Positions 19,561 to 28,661 of a DNA stretch of 64,000 nt are shown here, piece after piece (the stretch's first letter is position 1; every line of letters starts with the position of its first letter). Source of the stretch: Alphaproteobacteria bacterium (lineage in GTDB: Bacteria; Pseudomonadota; Alphaproteobacteria; DSM-16000; Inquilinaceae). Position numbers and translations under genes: made by a program. Where the stretch lies: NCBI GenBank assembly GCA_028284045.1, contig JANQSN010000025.1, forward strand, positions 1-64,000, given 5' to 3'. The notes below the pieces were generated by a model. That model worked only from the letters and a program-made list of their open reading frames with translations, made no database searches and was not told the origin of the DNA.

Positions 19561-21117
19561 CTACTCGACCGCGATGTACATGCCCGGCGTGATATCGCGT
19601 GGGCGCTCGGGATCGACACCGCGGACATCGCCAGCGAAGGCGACCGACAGCACGGCCGTGTTCGACACGTAGAGAAGGCCGACATCATCGAACACGATGT
19701 CTTGGATCTGCCGGGCGAGATCGTAGCGCCGCTCTCGATCGGTCTCGGTGCGCAGCTCGTCGAGCAGGGCGTCGACTTCCGCGTTGGCGTAGTCCTGCCA
19801 GTTGCGGACCGACTCGGAATGGTACCACTGCGCGAGCGTGCCATGCAGATCGCCCGTGGGGCGCGGGCACGAGCAATAGGTGGCGATGTCGAAGGCCCCG
19901 TCCAGCATGATCTGGTTCGACGCCGCGGGCTCGACGACCTGCAGGTTGAGGCCGACGCCGATCTCGCGGAATTGCGATTCCATCGCGACGGCGATCGTGT
20001 GCCACCAGCCATAGGTCAGCAGGCCGAATTCGAGCCTCTCGCCGTCCTTCTCGCGGATGCCGTCCGGACCCGGCACCCAGCCCATCTCGTCCAGAATCTC
20101 GTTGGCCCGCGTCGCGTCCGACGGCTGCGTCCGCTCGATCGCATAGGGCAAACCGGCCGGATAGTGGCCCGTCGGCATGACGGCGAAGGGCGCCATGATC
20201 GCGTTCACGATCTCGTCCCGATCGATCCCGAGGCTGAGCGCTGCACGCATCTCCGGGTCGGCGAGCAGCGCATGATCGTAGTTCATCCAGATGTTCCAGG
20301 TGCTGCGCGGCAACTCGGCAATCGCGATGTCGTCGTTGCGCAGATAAAGGCGCAACTGCTCGAACTGCACGTTCCCGTCCATGTCGGCCTCGCCGGACTG
20401 CATGGCGAGGTAGCGTGTCTGCGGATCCACGACGAAGCGCGCCTCGATACGGTTCAGCAAGGCGCGGTCGCCATGGTAGCCGTCGAAGGGTTCGCCGGCG
20501 ATCAGCTCGCCCGGAATGAACTCGACCGGTCGGAAATAGCCCGACATGTCGCCGGTGGTGGCGTAAGCGTCGCCGAGTTCCTCGATGATGGCGACGTTCT
20601 CGATGGGCAGTCGCGTGGTCTTGTAGAGGAATGCGGGGTCCTCGCTCGGCGTCGTGATCTCCAGCGTTGTCGGCCCGACCGCCTCAAAGGTCACGTCGCC
20701 CAGGGCCGTGCGGGCGCGCGGGTTCTCCACCTGATGCCGGCGCAGCGAGGCGGCGACGGCCTCGGCGGTCACCGGCGCACCGCTCCAGAACAGGGCGTCC
20801 GGCTGGACCTCGATGCGCCAAACCGTTGGCGACACCATCTCCCAGCTTGTGGCGAGAGCGGGAATGAGCGCGGTGCCGTCGAAGGACTGGTGGACCAGCG
20901 GTTCCGCAAAGCCGTTGTCGATCAAGCGTTGCGCATCGATGTTGGTCGGATCGAGAGACCGCGGCATGTTCACGGTGACGAGGCGCAGCACCTGCTCTTC
21001 GGGCGGCGCCATGTCATCCTGCGCGTGGGCGCCGCCGTGCAGGCCGATGACCGCGGCGACAGCGGCAGCACCGATTGTGCGCAGGGCGCCTTTTGTGCCT
21101 GAGCTACGGTAGCTCAT
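19561..21117 (-). CDS. Family-5 solute-binding protein of a peptide/nickel-type ABC importer
   Basis: 518 residues from the ATG at 21117, preceded by a strong AGGAGG at about 7 nt. The longer frame to 21255 adds unconserved sequence and is rejected. A signal peptide (basic start, AAAVAAVIGLHGGAHAQ) sends it to the periplasm. The family-5 fold is clear: SLDP near the N-terminus, VWRIEVQPDALFWSGAPVTAEAV, and ALSLGIDRDEIV. Near the C-terminal third it has the unusual stretch YCSCPRPTGDLHG with a Cys-x-Cys and a nearby His, possible metal ligands. It is first in the riboswitch-controlled operon, so cobalt, nickel or a corrinoid-related chelate is a more likely cargo than a plain peptide. Confidence 0.9.
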   Translation of the reverse strand: MSYRSSGTKGALRTIGAAAVAAVIGLHGGAHAQDDMAPPEEQVLRLVTVNMPRSLDPTNIDAQRLIDNGFAEPLVHQSFDGTALIPALATSWEMVSPTVWRIEVQPDALFWSGAPVTAEAVAASLRRHQVENPRARTALGDVTFEAVGPTTLEITTPSEDPAFLYKTTRLPIENVAIIEELGDAYATTGDMSGYFRPVEFIPGELIAGEPFDGYHGDRALLNRIEARFVVDPQTRYLAMQSGEADMDGNVQFEQLRLYLRNDDIAIAELPRSTWNIWMNYDHALLADPEMRAALSLGIDRDEIVNAIMAPFAVMPTGHYPAGLPYAIERTQPSDATRANEILDEMGWVPGPDGIREKDGERLEFGLLTYGWWHTIAVAMESQFREIGVGLNLQVVEPAASNQIMLDGAFDIATYCSCPRPTGDLHGTLAQWYHSESVRNWQDYANAEVDALLDELRTETDRERRYDLARQIQDIVFDDVGLLYVSNTAVLSVAFAGDVRGVDPERPRDITPGMYIAVE

Positions 21118-21310
21118 CCGAGATCCTCCTGTGATATGAGTTCGGTGTGCGGGACATGAGGTCGTCGGCCGGCGGCGCGTGACGCCGGGCGCGGGCTTCT
21201 TGGCAACGATATTGCGTGGTTGCGGGCGCAGCGCGGCGTGCGTGGCGGACTGCACCGCGGCGCATGCGGGTATGGCTCGCTGCCGAGGGGGCCAAGGCCG
21301 GCGACGCCGG

Positions 21311-21430
21311 TCAGGTTTGCGCGGGCTTACACCGATGCGGGGGGAGAAAGAGGCCGAGACATGCCACCGTCCGCGCGCGCGAGGACATGGTCAAAGCCGT
21401 CGATTTCTCTGGGGAAGTTGCGAACCGCAT
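21311..21430 (-). CDS. Possible 39-residue leader ORF downstream of the riboswitch
   Basis: A short frame reading from ATG 21430 to TGA 21311, with AAGGAG 7-8 nt before the start and lying directly after the 3' end of the cobalamin riboswitch. It begins MRFATSPEKSTALTMSSR and contains a hydrophobic stretch, TVACLGLFLPP, reminiscent of a signal-peptide start, so it could be the remnant of an exported protein or a leader peptide. It matches no family I know. The good ribosome-binding site and position are the only evidence. It may be chance. Confidence 0.3.
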   Translation of the reverse strand: MRFATSPEKSTALTMSSRARTVACLGLFLPPHRCKPAQT

Positions 21431-21469
21431 CTCAGCTCTCCTTCCGGGACACCCCGCCCGGGTTGAGTT

Positions 21470-21672
21470 TCACCAAGATGGCAGGTCTCCTGACTCACGG
21501 CTCGTCGCAGTGCTGCGCCTTCCCGGATCGTCGCGATCCAGTGGCATGTTGCAGACCACTTGCCGTTTACAGTTGCGGGGGCAGTCACGGGTTCGGCGCC
21601 GAGTGGCGACCTCACCGTGTTCCCTTTTAATCCCCTTGGCGTTGGCCTTGGGGAACCATCGCCGGCACCGTC
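21470..21672 (-). promoter_or_regulatory. Cobalamin riboswitch
   Basis: Read on the minus strand this has the ordered landmarks of the class I cobalamin aptamer: GGTGCC and GGTTCCC at the 5' end, GGGATTAAAAGGGAA, CACGGTGAG, CCGTGACTGCCCCCGCAACT with the B12-box-like core, GGAAGG near 21517, and a 3' segment GTCAGGAGACCTGCC at about 21479-21493. Only the transporter genes lie downstream on this strand, the first start being 353 nt from the aptamer. The gene for the AEC permease is upstream and ends at 21741, so it is not the target. Adenosylcobalamin should lower expression of the transporter. The expression platform was not resolved. Confidence 0.93.
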
Positions 21673-21740
21673 GTCCGAGTTCACCGCCCTTGTCAATCGG
21701 TCATCTCGATCGGCGGCCACGTCGTGGTGAAGAATCCCGG

Positions 21741-22676
21741 CTAGATCGTGCCGAAGACGGCGCGGGCGAGCAGCAGGACCACGGGGATGGTCAGGCTGGC
21801 GACCAGCGTCGTTGCGGTGATGATGCCGGCCATGAGCTGGGCGTCGCCGCCCATCTCGCGCGCCAGCACATAAGACGAGGCCGCCGTCGGGTTGGCGTTG
21901 TAGAGCACGGCGGCGACCGCCGCCAACGCCTCCACGCCGAGCGCCAGGCACAGCCCCAGCGTGACCAGCGGCACGGCCAGTAGCTTGCCGGCGCTCGCGG
22001 TGGCGATCTGCGGCAGCGCTCGCCGCGCTGCGGCGAGGCTGAGCCCGGCGCCGACGGCCAGCAGGCCGACCGGCAGGGCGGCCCGGCCGAGGATCTCCAG
22101 CAGCGGATCGACCACCGGCGGCAGCGGCCAGCCGGTGGCGCTCCACACGATGCCGGAGCCGACGGCGAGGATCAGCGGGTTGGTGACGATGCCGCGGGCG
22201 ACGCTCACCAGCCCGCCTTGGGCGCCGTGGCCGTGGCGCGCCAGCACGCCGACCGACAGGAGGTTCACCGTCGGCACGACCACGGCGATGCAGATGGCGG
22301 TCAGCGAGGTGCCCGGATCGCCGTAGAGATTGGCGGCCGCCGCCAGCGCGATATAGGAGTTGGCCCGTATGGCACCCTGGACCATGGAGGTGAAGGCGGG
22401 GCCGCCGCCGGCGCGGCGCGGTCCGACCGCCAGCCCCATCAGCGCGAACACGGCGACGATGCCGCCGGCCAGCGCCCCCACCATGGGCAGCACGGCCAGC
22501 CAGTCCAGCTCCGCCGTCGCCAGGCTGCGGAACAACAGGCAGGGGAAGAACAGATAGTAGGTCAGCTTCTCCGCCGCCGGCCAGAAGGCATCGGCGACCA
22601 GCCGGCCGCGGCGCAGCCCATAGCCCAGCACGATCAAGAGGAAGATCGGCGCCAGCGCGCCGACGATCGCGGTCAT
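21741..22676 (-). CDS. AEC (auxin efflux carrier/MdcF) family transporter
   Basis: 311 residues with about ten membrane helices in two five-helix halves. The N-terminal part (ALAPIFLLIVLGYGLRR) and the central NSYIALAAAANLYG and C-terminal YNANPTAASSYVLAREMGGD motifs are those of the AEC family, whose bacterial members move small organic acids or amino acids. Substrate cannot be told from the sequence. The ATG overlaps the ruvX stop by 4 bp (ATGA), so it is co-translated with ruvX. No terminator was seen before the riboswitch that follows, although the 3' end must lie there. Confidence 0.88.
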   Translation of the reverse strand: MTAIVGALAPIFLLIVLGYGLRRGRLVADAFWPAAEKLTYYLFFPCLLFRSLATAELDWLAVLPMVGALAGGIVAVFALMGLAVGPRRAGGGPAFTSMVQGAIRANSYIALAAAANLYGDPGTSLTAICIAVVVPTVNLLSVGVLARHGHGAQGGLVSVARGIVTNPLILAVGSGIVWSATGWPLPPVVDPLLEILGRAALPVGLLAVGAGLSLAAARRALPQIATASAGKLLAVPLVTLGLCLALGVEALAAVAAVLYNANPTAASSYVLAREMGGDAQLMAGIITATTLVASLTIPVVLLLARAVFGTI

Positions 22677-23161
22677 CGCCCGCCCGCCGGCGGCAGATGC
22701 GCCAAACGGTCCAGCGCACCCTGCAGGATATAGGCGGCCGCCGAGGCGTCGATCCGCTTGGCGCGCTTCGCCCGGCTGAGATCGGCGGACAGCATGGCGC
22801 GCTCCACCGCCTGGGTCGACAGCCGCTCGTCCCAGAAGACCGCCGGCAGGTCGCGCACCGCCAGCAGGTTGGCGGCGAACTGCCGGACGGTGCGGCAGCG
22901 CTGGCCTTCGGTGCCATCCATGTTGACCGGCAGGCCGAAGACCAAGCCGCCGACGGCGCCCGATCGATCGATGGCGGCCAGGATGCGGTCGGCCGTGTCG
23001 GCGAAGCGGCGCGCGCGCTCTACGCCGGCCAGCGCGCTGGCGACGATCCGCGCGCCGTCGGAGACCGACAGGCCGACGATGCGGTCGCCGACGTCCAGGC
23101 CGGCCAGCCGGTCGCCCGGCGCCAGGTGACGGCCAAGGTCCTCGATGTTGCAGATCGGCAT
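22673..23161 (-). CDS. ruvX: RuvX/YqgF-type Holliday junction resolvase-like nuclease
   Basis: 162 residues. RNase H-fold motifs are in order: GLDVGDRIVGLSVSD near residue 20, VFGLPVNMDGTEG in the middle, DERLSTQAVERAML, and the last acidic motif RIDASAAAYILQGALD. Members are essential in E. coli and act in rRNA 5'-end maturation or junction resolution. The start at 23161 is preferred over the in-frame upstream extension, which is Arg/Pro-rich shadow sequence. It is divergent from gatC, with 251 bp between them holding both promoters and no further gene that I can see. Confidence 0.92.
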   Translation of the reverse strand: MPICNIEDLGRHLAPGDRLAGLDVGDRIVGLSVSDGARIVASALAGVERARRFADTADRILAAIDRSGAVGGLVFGLPVNMDGTEGQRCRTVRQFAANLLAVRDLPAVFWDERLSTQAVERAMLSADLSRAKRAKRIDASAAAYILQGALDRLAHLPPAGGR

Positions 23162-23412
23162 GTCGGGTGATATGTCGCCTGTCTTCTGTTGAGCTGCCGG
23201 GATCGGCCGCGCCCTTGGGCTCGTGCCGCCCGACTGCCGCCCGACCCCCGTCGACCGGTCGCGGCGCGCCGGACCGTCGCCGGGTCCGGCGGGTCGAGGT
23301 CGTCTCGATGGAGAGGGATCGCGCCATCGGCCGCGCGGCCGGCTTTCCGGCGCCGGGGTCGCGCGGCGCCCCCTGTCACGAGACCATGTCACGAGATTTC
23401 GAGATTTAGCCG

Positions 23413-23700
23413 ATGGCATTGGACAAAGCTACCGTGGCGCGGATCGGCCATCTGGCGCGCATCCGCCTGGACGACGCGTCGCTGGACACCATGGTGTCGG
23501 AGCTGAACCAGATCCTCACCTTCGTGGAGGCGCTGGACGCGGTTCCCACCGACGGCGTGGCGCCGATGACCGGCGTCGTCGACATGAACCTGCGCCAGCG
23601 CGCGGACGTCGTCGATGACGGCGGCATCCCCGATCGCGTGCTGGCCAATGCGCCGGAGGAGCGGTCGAGCTTCTTCACCGTGCCGAAGGTGGTGGAATGA
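23413..23700 (+). CDS. gatC: Asp-tRNA(Asn)/Glu-tRNA(Gln) amidotransferase subunit C
   Basis: 95 residues. Contains the family N-terminus [34 protein letters not shown] and the C-terminal ...[12 protein letters not shown]...[20 protein letters not shown]. GatC wraps around GatA and stabilises its pairing with GatB. Its stop overlaps the gatA start by 4 bp. First gene of gatCAB. Confidence 0.96.
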   Translation: MALDKATVARIGHLARIRLDDASLDTMVSELNQILTFVEALDAVPTDGVAPMTGVVDMNLRQRADVVDDGGIPDRVLANAPEERSSFFTVPKVVE

Positions 23701-25178
23701 GCGCCGCGCTGACCCGCCTGACCATCGCCGAGGCACTGGGCCGTCTGCGCGCGCGCGACATCTCCGCAGTCGAGCTGACCGAGGCGCATCTGGCGGCGAT
23801 GGCGCGCGCGCAGGCGCTGAACCTGTTCATCACCGAGATGCCGGATCAGGCCCGCGCCGCGGCGGCTGAGAGCGACGCCCGCTATGCCGCGGGGACCGCC
23901 GGGCCGCTCGACGGCATTCCGCTGGCGGTGAAGGACCTGTTCTGCACCGAGGGCGTGGCGACCACCGCCGGCAGCCATATCCTGGAAGGGTTCACGCCGC
24001 GGTACGAGAGCACGGTGACCGCGCAGCTCCGCCGCGATGGGGCGGTCTGCCTGGGCAAGGCCAATCTCGACGAGTTCGCCATGGGCTCGTCCACCGAGAC
24101 CTCCTATTTCGGGCCGACGGTCAACCCGTGGCGGCGGGCGGGGGCGCCGGCGACCGATCTGGTGCCCGGCGGCTCCTCCGGCGGGTCGGCCGCCGCGGTG
24201 GCGGCGCGGGCCGCCGCCGGTGCCACCGGCACCGATACCGGCGGGTCGATCCGCCAGCCGGCCGCGCTGTGCGGCGTGGTCGGGCTGAAGCCGACCTACG
24301 GCCGCTGCTCGCGCTGGGGGATCGTCGCGTTCGCGTCGTCGCTGGACCAGGCGGGGCCGTTCGCCCGCAGCGTGCGCGACGCGGCGCTGTTGCTGCGCTC
24401 CATGGCCGGGTTCGATCCCAAGGACAGCACCTCGGTCGACCGGCCGGTGCCGGACTATGCCGCGGCGCTGACCGGCGACGTGCGCGGCCTGAAGGTCGGC
24501 ATCCCGCGCGAATACCGGGTCGACGGCATGGCTGGGGAGATCGAGCGCCAGTGGCAGCAGGGCGTGGACTGGCTGCGCGCCGCCGGGGCGGAGCCGGTCG
24601 AGGTCAGCCTGCCGCACACCCGCTATGCGCTGCCGGCCTACTACATCGTCGCGCCGGCGGAGGCGTCGTCGAACCTCGCCCGTTATGACGGCGTGCGCTA
24701 TGGGCTGCGGGTCGAGGGCGAAAACCTGACCGATCTCTACGAGCAGACGCGCGCGGCCGGCTTCGGCGCGGAAGTGCGCCGCCGGGTGATGATCGGCACC
24801 TATGTGCTGTCGGCCGGCTACTACGACGCTTACTATCTGAAGGCGCAGAAGGTGCGCAGCCTGATCGCCGGCGATTTCCGCGCGGCGTTCGAGCGCTGCG
24901 ACGTGCTGCTGACGCCGACGACCCCCGGTCCGGCTTTCCCGGTCGGGGAGCGTCAGGACGACCCCGTCACCATGTATATGAACGACATCTTCACGGTGAC
25001 GGTGAACATGGCCGGGCTGCCCGGGCTGTCGGTGCCGGCGGGGCTGTCCGATGACGGGCTGCCGCTGGGCCTGCAGCTCATCGGCCGGCCCTTCGACGAA
25101 GAGACGGTGCTGCGGGCAGGCGACGTGCTGGAGCGGGCGGCCGGCTTCACCGCATTGCCGGCCGACATCGCCGGCTGA
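23697..25178 (+). CDS. gatA: Asp-tRNA(Asn)/Glu-tRNA(Gln) amidotransferase subunit A
   Basis: Amidase-signature subunit that frees ammonia from glutamine for transamidation of misacylated Glu-tRNA(Gln) or Asp-tRNA(Asn). 493 residues. The Ser-cisSer-Lys triad is present: Lys in PLAVKDLFC (about 80), Ser in [13 protein letters not shown] (about 160) and the nucleophile Ser in [15 protein letters not shown] (about 180). The product-channel region [13 protein letters not shown] and the C-terminal LPGLSVPAG are also as expected. Organisms with this operon usually lack GlnRS or AsnRS. Translationally coupled to gatC. Confidence 0.97.
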   Translation: MSAALTRLTIAEALGRLRARDISAVELTEAHLAAMARAQALNLFITEMPDQARAAAAESDARYAAGTAGPLDGIPLAVKDLFCTEGVATTAGSHILEGFTPRYESTVTAQLRRDGAVCLGKANLDEFAMGSSTETSYFGPTVNPWRRAGAPATDLVPGGSSGGSAAAVAARAAAGATGTDTGGSIRQPAALCGVVGLKPTYGRCSRWGIVAFASSLDQAGPFARSVRDAALLLRSMAGFDPKDSTSVDRPVPDYAAALTGDVRGLKVGIPREYRVDGMAGEIERQWQQGVDWLRAAGAEPVEVSLPHTRYALPAYYIVAPAEASSNLARYDGVRYGLRVEGENLTDLYEQTRAAGFGAEVRRRVMIGTYVLSAGYYDAYYLKAQKVRSLIAGDFRAAFERCDVLLTPTTPGPAFPVGERQDDPVTMYMNDIFTVTVNMAGLPGLSVPAGLSDDGLPLGLQLIGRPFDEETVLRAGDVLERAAGFTALPADIAG

Positions 25179-25207
25179 TTGGAGCCCGGGGGGCGAGGGG
25201 CGAGAGC

Positions 25208-26665
25208 ATGGCACAGCTTGTGGAAGGCGAAACCGGCCGTTGGGAGATGGTCATCGGGCTGGAGGTGCACGCCCAGGTGATCTCCGAGGCCAAGCTGTTC
25301 TCCGGCGCGGCCACCGCCTTTGGCGCCGCGCCGAACAGCCAGGTCAGCCTGGTCGACGCCGCCATGCCCGGCATGCTGCCGGTGATCAACCATACCTGCG
25401 TGGAACAGGCGGTGCGCACCGGGCTGGGGCTGAAGGCGGAGATCCACCGGGAATCGGTGTTCGACCGGAAGAACTACTTCTACCCCGATCTGCCCCAGGG
25501 CTATCAGATCAGCCAATACAAGAACCCGATCGTCGGCCGCGGCGAGATCGAGCTGGACCTGCCGGACGGTTCGACCCGCACCGTCGGCATCACGCGCCTG
25601 CATCTGGAGCAGGATGCCGGCAAGAGCCTGCACGACCAGCATCCGACCCAGACGATGATCGACCTTAACCGCTCCGGCGTGGCGCTGATGGAGATCGTTA
25701 GCGAGCCCGACCTGCGCGGGCCGGACGATGCGGCAGCCTATTTGCGCAAGCTGCGCTCGATCCTGCGCTATCTCGGCACCTGCGACGGCAATATGGAAGA
25801 GGGGTCGATGCGCTGCGACGTCAACCTGTCGATGCGGCGCGCGGGCGACACCGAATTCGGCACCCGCACCGAGACGAAGAACGTCAACTCCATCCGCGCG
25901 GTGCAGCAGGCGATCGAGTACGAGGCGCGCCGCCAGGTCGCGGTGCTGGAGGGTGGCGGCACGGTCGACCAGGAAACCCGGCTGTGGGACCCGGGCAAGA
26001 GCGAGACGCGGTCGATGCGCTCGAAGGAGGAGGCGCACGACTACCGCTACTTCCCCGATCCCGACCTGTTGCCGTTGCGGCTGAGCGAGGATTTGATCGC
26101 CCGGATCCGCGAGAGCCTGCCGGAGCTGCCCGACGAGAAGAAGCGCCGGTTCATGGACAGCTACGGCCTGTCCGCCTACGACGCCGGCGTCCTGGTGGCC
26201 GAACGGGCGCGGGCGGACTACTTCGAGGTGGCGGTGGCCGGCCGCGATGCGAAGCTGGTGGCGAACTGGGTGATCACCGAGCTGTTCGGCGCCCTGAACA
26301 AGACCGGCCGTGACGTCACCGACAGCCCGGTCAGTGCAGGGCAGCTCGGCGCGCTGGTCGACCTGATCGCCGACGACACGATCAGCGGGCGCATCGCCAA
26401 GGAAGTCTTCGCCGCGATGCTGGAGACCGGGCGCGACGCCTCGGTGATCGTCGAAGAGCGGGGCTTGCGCCAGGTGACCGACACCGGCGCCATCGCCGCG
26501 GCGATCGACCAGGTGCTGGCCGGCAACGCGGACAAGGTCGCGGAGTACAAGGCCGGCAAGGACAAGCTGTTCGGTTTCTTCGTCGGCCAGGTGATGAAGG
26601 CGACCCAAGGCAAGGCCAACCCGGCCCTGGTCAACCAGGTGCTGAAAGAGCGGCTTTCCGGGTAG
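25208..26665 (+). CDS. gatB: Asp-tRNA(Asn)/Glu-tRNA(Gln) amidotransferase subunit B
   Basis: tRNA-binding kinase/transamidase subunit. 485 residues. Signature motifs: IGLEVHAQ at the start, [16 protein letters not shown] (about 95), [31 protein letters not shown], and [16 protein letters not shown]. The C-terminal YqeY-like helical tail that contacts the tRNA D-loop is complete ([22 protein letters not shown]). It starts 29 bp after gatA with a purine-rich GAGGGGCGAGAG ribosome-binding region. Confidence 0.97.
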   Translation: MAQLVEGETGRWEMVIGLEVHAQVISEAKLFSGAATAFGAAPNSQVSLVDAAMPGMLPVINHTCVEQAVRTGLGLKAEIHRESVFDRKNYFYPDLPQGYQISQYKNPIVGRGEIELDLPDGSTRTVGITRLHLEQDAGKSLHDQHPTQTMIDLNRSGVALMEIVSEPDLRGPDDAAAYLRKLRSILRYLGTCDGNMEEGSMRCDVNLSMRRAGDTEFGTRTETKNVNSIRAVQQAIEYEARRQVAVLEGGGTVDQETRLWDPGKSETRSMRSKEEAHDYRYFPDPDLLPLRLSEDLIARIRESLPELPDEKKRRFMDSYGLSAYDAGVLVAERARADYFEVAVAGRDAKLVANWVITELFGALNKTGRDVTDSPVSAGQLGALVDLIADDTISGRIAKEVFAAMLETGRDASVIVEERGLRQVTDTGAIAAAIDQVLAGNADKVAEYKAGKDKLFGFFVGQVMKATQGKANPALVNQVLKERLSG

Positions 26666-26685
26666 GCGTTGAGGATGGACCAGCG

Positions 26686-27897
26686 ATGACCGATAAACCT
26701 GCGCCGCACACGGGCGCTTCATTGCGGCCGGAGACGGTCGCTGCGCGGGCCGCCGGGGCCTGCTGTGCCGTGACCGGCGCCATCCTGCCGCCGATCCAGC
26801 TCAGCACCACCTTCGCCCGCAACGACGCCTACGAGAAGGTCGACGGCCGCGGCTACAGCCGCGACGACAACCCCGGGTTCGAGGCGGTGGAGGCGGTGTT
26901 GTGCACGCTGGAAGGCGGGCAGGCGGCCGCCGTCTTCGCCAGCGGCATGGCGGCGATCGCCAGCGTCTTCCAGGCCCTGGCGCCGGGCGACCATGTCGTG
27001 GTCGGCGACAACTGCTATTTCGGCGTCGGCAAATGGCTGCGCGCTTGGGCGGCGCCGTGGGGCCTCGACATCGCCATGGTCGACACGACCGATCTGGCGG
27101 CCGTGGCGCGCGCCGTGGTGCCGGGGCGCACCCGCCTGGTGCATATCGAGACGCCGGGCAACCCGGCCTGGGCGATAACCGACATCGCCGCGGTGGCGCG
27201 CATCGCCAAGGCGGCCGGCGCGCGGCTGATGGTCGACAACACCGCGGCGACCCCGGTGCTGACCCAGCCCCTGGCGCTGGGGGCGGATCTCGTCGTGCAC
27301 TCCGCCACCAAGTACCTGAATGGCCACAGCGATGTGCTGGCCGGCGCGCTGGTGACGGCGGCGACCGACGATCTGTGGGAGCGGGTGAAGTCGCTGCGCT
27401 ATCTGCAAGGCGCGGTCTTGGGCCCGTTCGAGGCCTGGCTGCTCTTGCGCGGCCTGCGCACCCTGTTCCTGCGGGTGCGCCATGCCAGCCGATCGGCGCA
27501 GGCGATCGCCGAGGCCTTCGTCGGCGATCCGCGGGTGGCGGCCGTGTGCTACCCCGGCCTGGTCGGCTTTCCCGGCCATGATGTGGCGGCCTGGCAGATG
27601 ACGGGCGGCTTCGGCGGCATGCTGTCGCTGCGCCTGGCCGGCGGGGCGGAGGCGGCCTTCGAGACCGCGCGGCGCGCGCAGGTCTTCCTGCGCGCCACCT
27701 CGCTGGGCGGGGTGGAGAGCCTGATCGAGCACCGCCACACCATCGAGGGCGAGGACGGCGTCGCGCCGCCGGATCTCGTGCGGGTATCGGTCGGCGTGGA
27801 GGCCGTGGAGGACCTGATCGCCGATCTCGACCAGGCGATGGGGTCGGCGGGGCGGGCGGTCTCCGGGACGGTGCGTCTGGCGGCCGGTGCCGGGTGA
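26686..27897 (+). CDS. Trans-sulfuration-type PLP enzyme (cystathionine gamma-synthase/beta-lyase family)
   Basis: 403 residues. The Cys/Met-metabolism PLP fold is clear: GYSRDDNPGFEAVEAVLCTLEGG near the start, ASGMAAIASVFQALAPGDHVVV, LMVDNTAATPVLTQPLALGADLVVHSATKYLNGHSD with the PLP-binding Lys, and SLGGVESLIEHRH near the end. The usual YSR(x)NPT motif is changed to YSRDDNPGF. Cystathionine beta-lyase, gamma-synthase and O-succinylhomoserine sulfhydrylase are hard to tell apart by eye, so no gene symbol is given. It follows gatB by 20 bp and may share its transcript. Confidence 0.88.
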   Translation: MTDKPAPHTGASLRPETVAARAAGACCAVTGAILPPIQLSTTFARNDAYEKVDGRGYSRDDNPGFEAVEAVLCTLEGGQAAAVFASGMAAIASVFQALAPGDHVVVGDNCYFGVGKWLRAWAAPWGLDIAMVDTTDLAAVARAVVPGRTRLVHIETPGNPAWAITDIAAVARIAKAAGARLMVDNTAATPVLTQPLALGADLVVHSATKYLNGHSDVLAGALVTAATDDLWERVKSLRYLQGAVLGPFEAWLLLRGLRTLFLRVRHASRSAQAIAEAFVGDPRVAAVCYPGLVGFPGHDVAAWQMTGGFGGMLSLRLAGGAEAAFETARRAQVFLRATSLGGVESLIEHRHTIEGEDGVAPPDLVRVSVGVEAVEDLIADLDQAMGSAGRAVSGTVRLAAGAG

Positions 27898-28004
27898 GCG
27901 ATCGGCGTTGGGGCGGCGATTGACAGACCCCGGCACCAACCCTAAACGTCGTCGCTTATCAGCCGCCGGGCACGGCCGTCCCGCACGGTCCGCCCGGCCT
28001 CGCC

Positions 28005-28096
28005 GGAGGGGTGGGTGAGTGGCTGAAACCAGCGGTTTGCTAAACCGTCGTGCGCCGAAAGGTGTACCCCGGGTTCGAATCCCGGTCCCTCCGCCA
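28005..28096 (+). tRNA. tRNA-Ser (anticodon GCU)
   Basis: 92 nt including an encoded CCA end. Acceptor stem GGAGGGG pairs with TCCCTCC (one G-U). The D-arm, a CCAGCGGTTTGCTAAACCG anticodon arm with GCT, the long variable arm of a class II tRNA (GTGCGCCGAAAGGTGTA) and the T-arm GGGTTCGAATCCC are all visible. It reads AGC/AGU serine codons. A protein-coding frame drawn through it on the minus strand is spurious. Confidence 0.97.
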
Positions 28097-28661
28097 GAAT
28101 CTTGATTTGCGCTACCGCGCTTCGCGCTACTTGAGCGCAAGGCTCCGAGTTCGAACTTGGTCCCGAACTCTCCGACCGTGACCTCGCCAATCGTTCCGAC
28201 CTGAGTTGGAGTCATCGCCTTGCCGGCAGGTTGCTCTGCCGATCAGGGCAAGCTGATCTGAGCGACAGCCCGCCCAAGCTGGCAGGCTGACCGATCCGGC
28301 CCCAGCCGGACACCGTGACCGTGAACCGCGAGTTACACCACGGGACGGGACACGATCCTGAGCGTCCCTGTCGAACAGCTTGTAATGAGCGGCAAGTGAA
28401 GATGGCTCGGGCAAGCTTCCAAGCAAAAAAAGGTGGCCGACAGCAGATTCGCCATTTTTATTGTCAGCCATGACGCGATCCAACACTATTCCACTCGAAA
28501 ACCAAGATCCTCAAGGCCAGATTTTTCAAGACCAATCAGAGCCGTCGCTGTTCACGTAGGGATGCTAAAGTACAGACGACGGTCGGCATAGGATTGCCGT
28601 TGAGGCAGTAAAAAACGGCGGCAGCTTGCGGACGACATGGCCGGAGGTGAGAGCTTCGCTT
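28097..28661. other. Gene-free region between tRNA-Ser and cas3, 565 bp
   Basis: No credible gene. Just after the tRNA an inverted repeat (TTGCGCT at 28107-28113, AGCGCAA at 28134-28140, with an inner CGCG-CTT-CGCG) could form a hairpin but has no T-run. From about 28420 to 28620 the sequence is clearly AT-richer than the rest of the window, with an A7 run at 28426 and TTTTT near 28457, and should hold the cas3 promoter. Short peptide-like stretches on the minus strand near 28140-28215 may be decayed coding sequence but match nothing I recognise. Confidence 0.4.

Noticed and set aside
21741..22676. AEC transporter as the riboswitch target
   Set aside because: The gene ends upstream of the riboswitch on the same strand, so the aptamer cannot be in its leader.
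27942..28190. Minus-strand frame containing EGPGFEPGVHLS over the tRNA
   Set aside because: Known type of false protein made by translating a tRNA-Ser; the tRNA fold is complete.
28425..28465. Bidirectional terminator near the A7 and T5 runs before cas3
   Set aside because: Only a 4-bp stem (TGGC/GCCA) with a long loop is possible; too weak to call.
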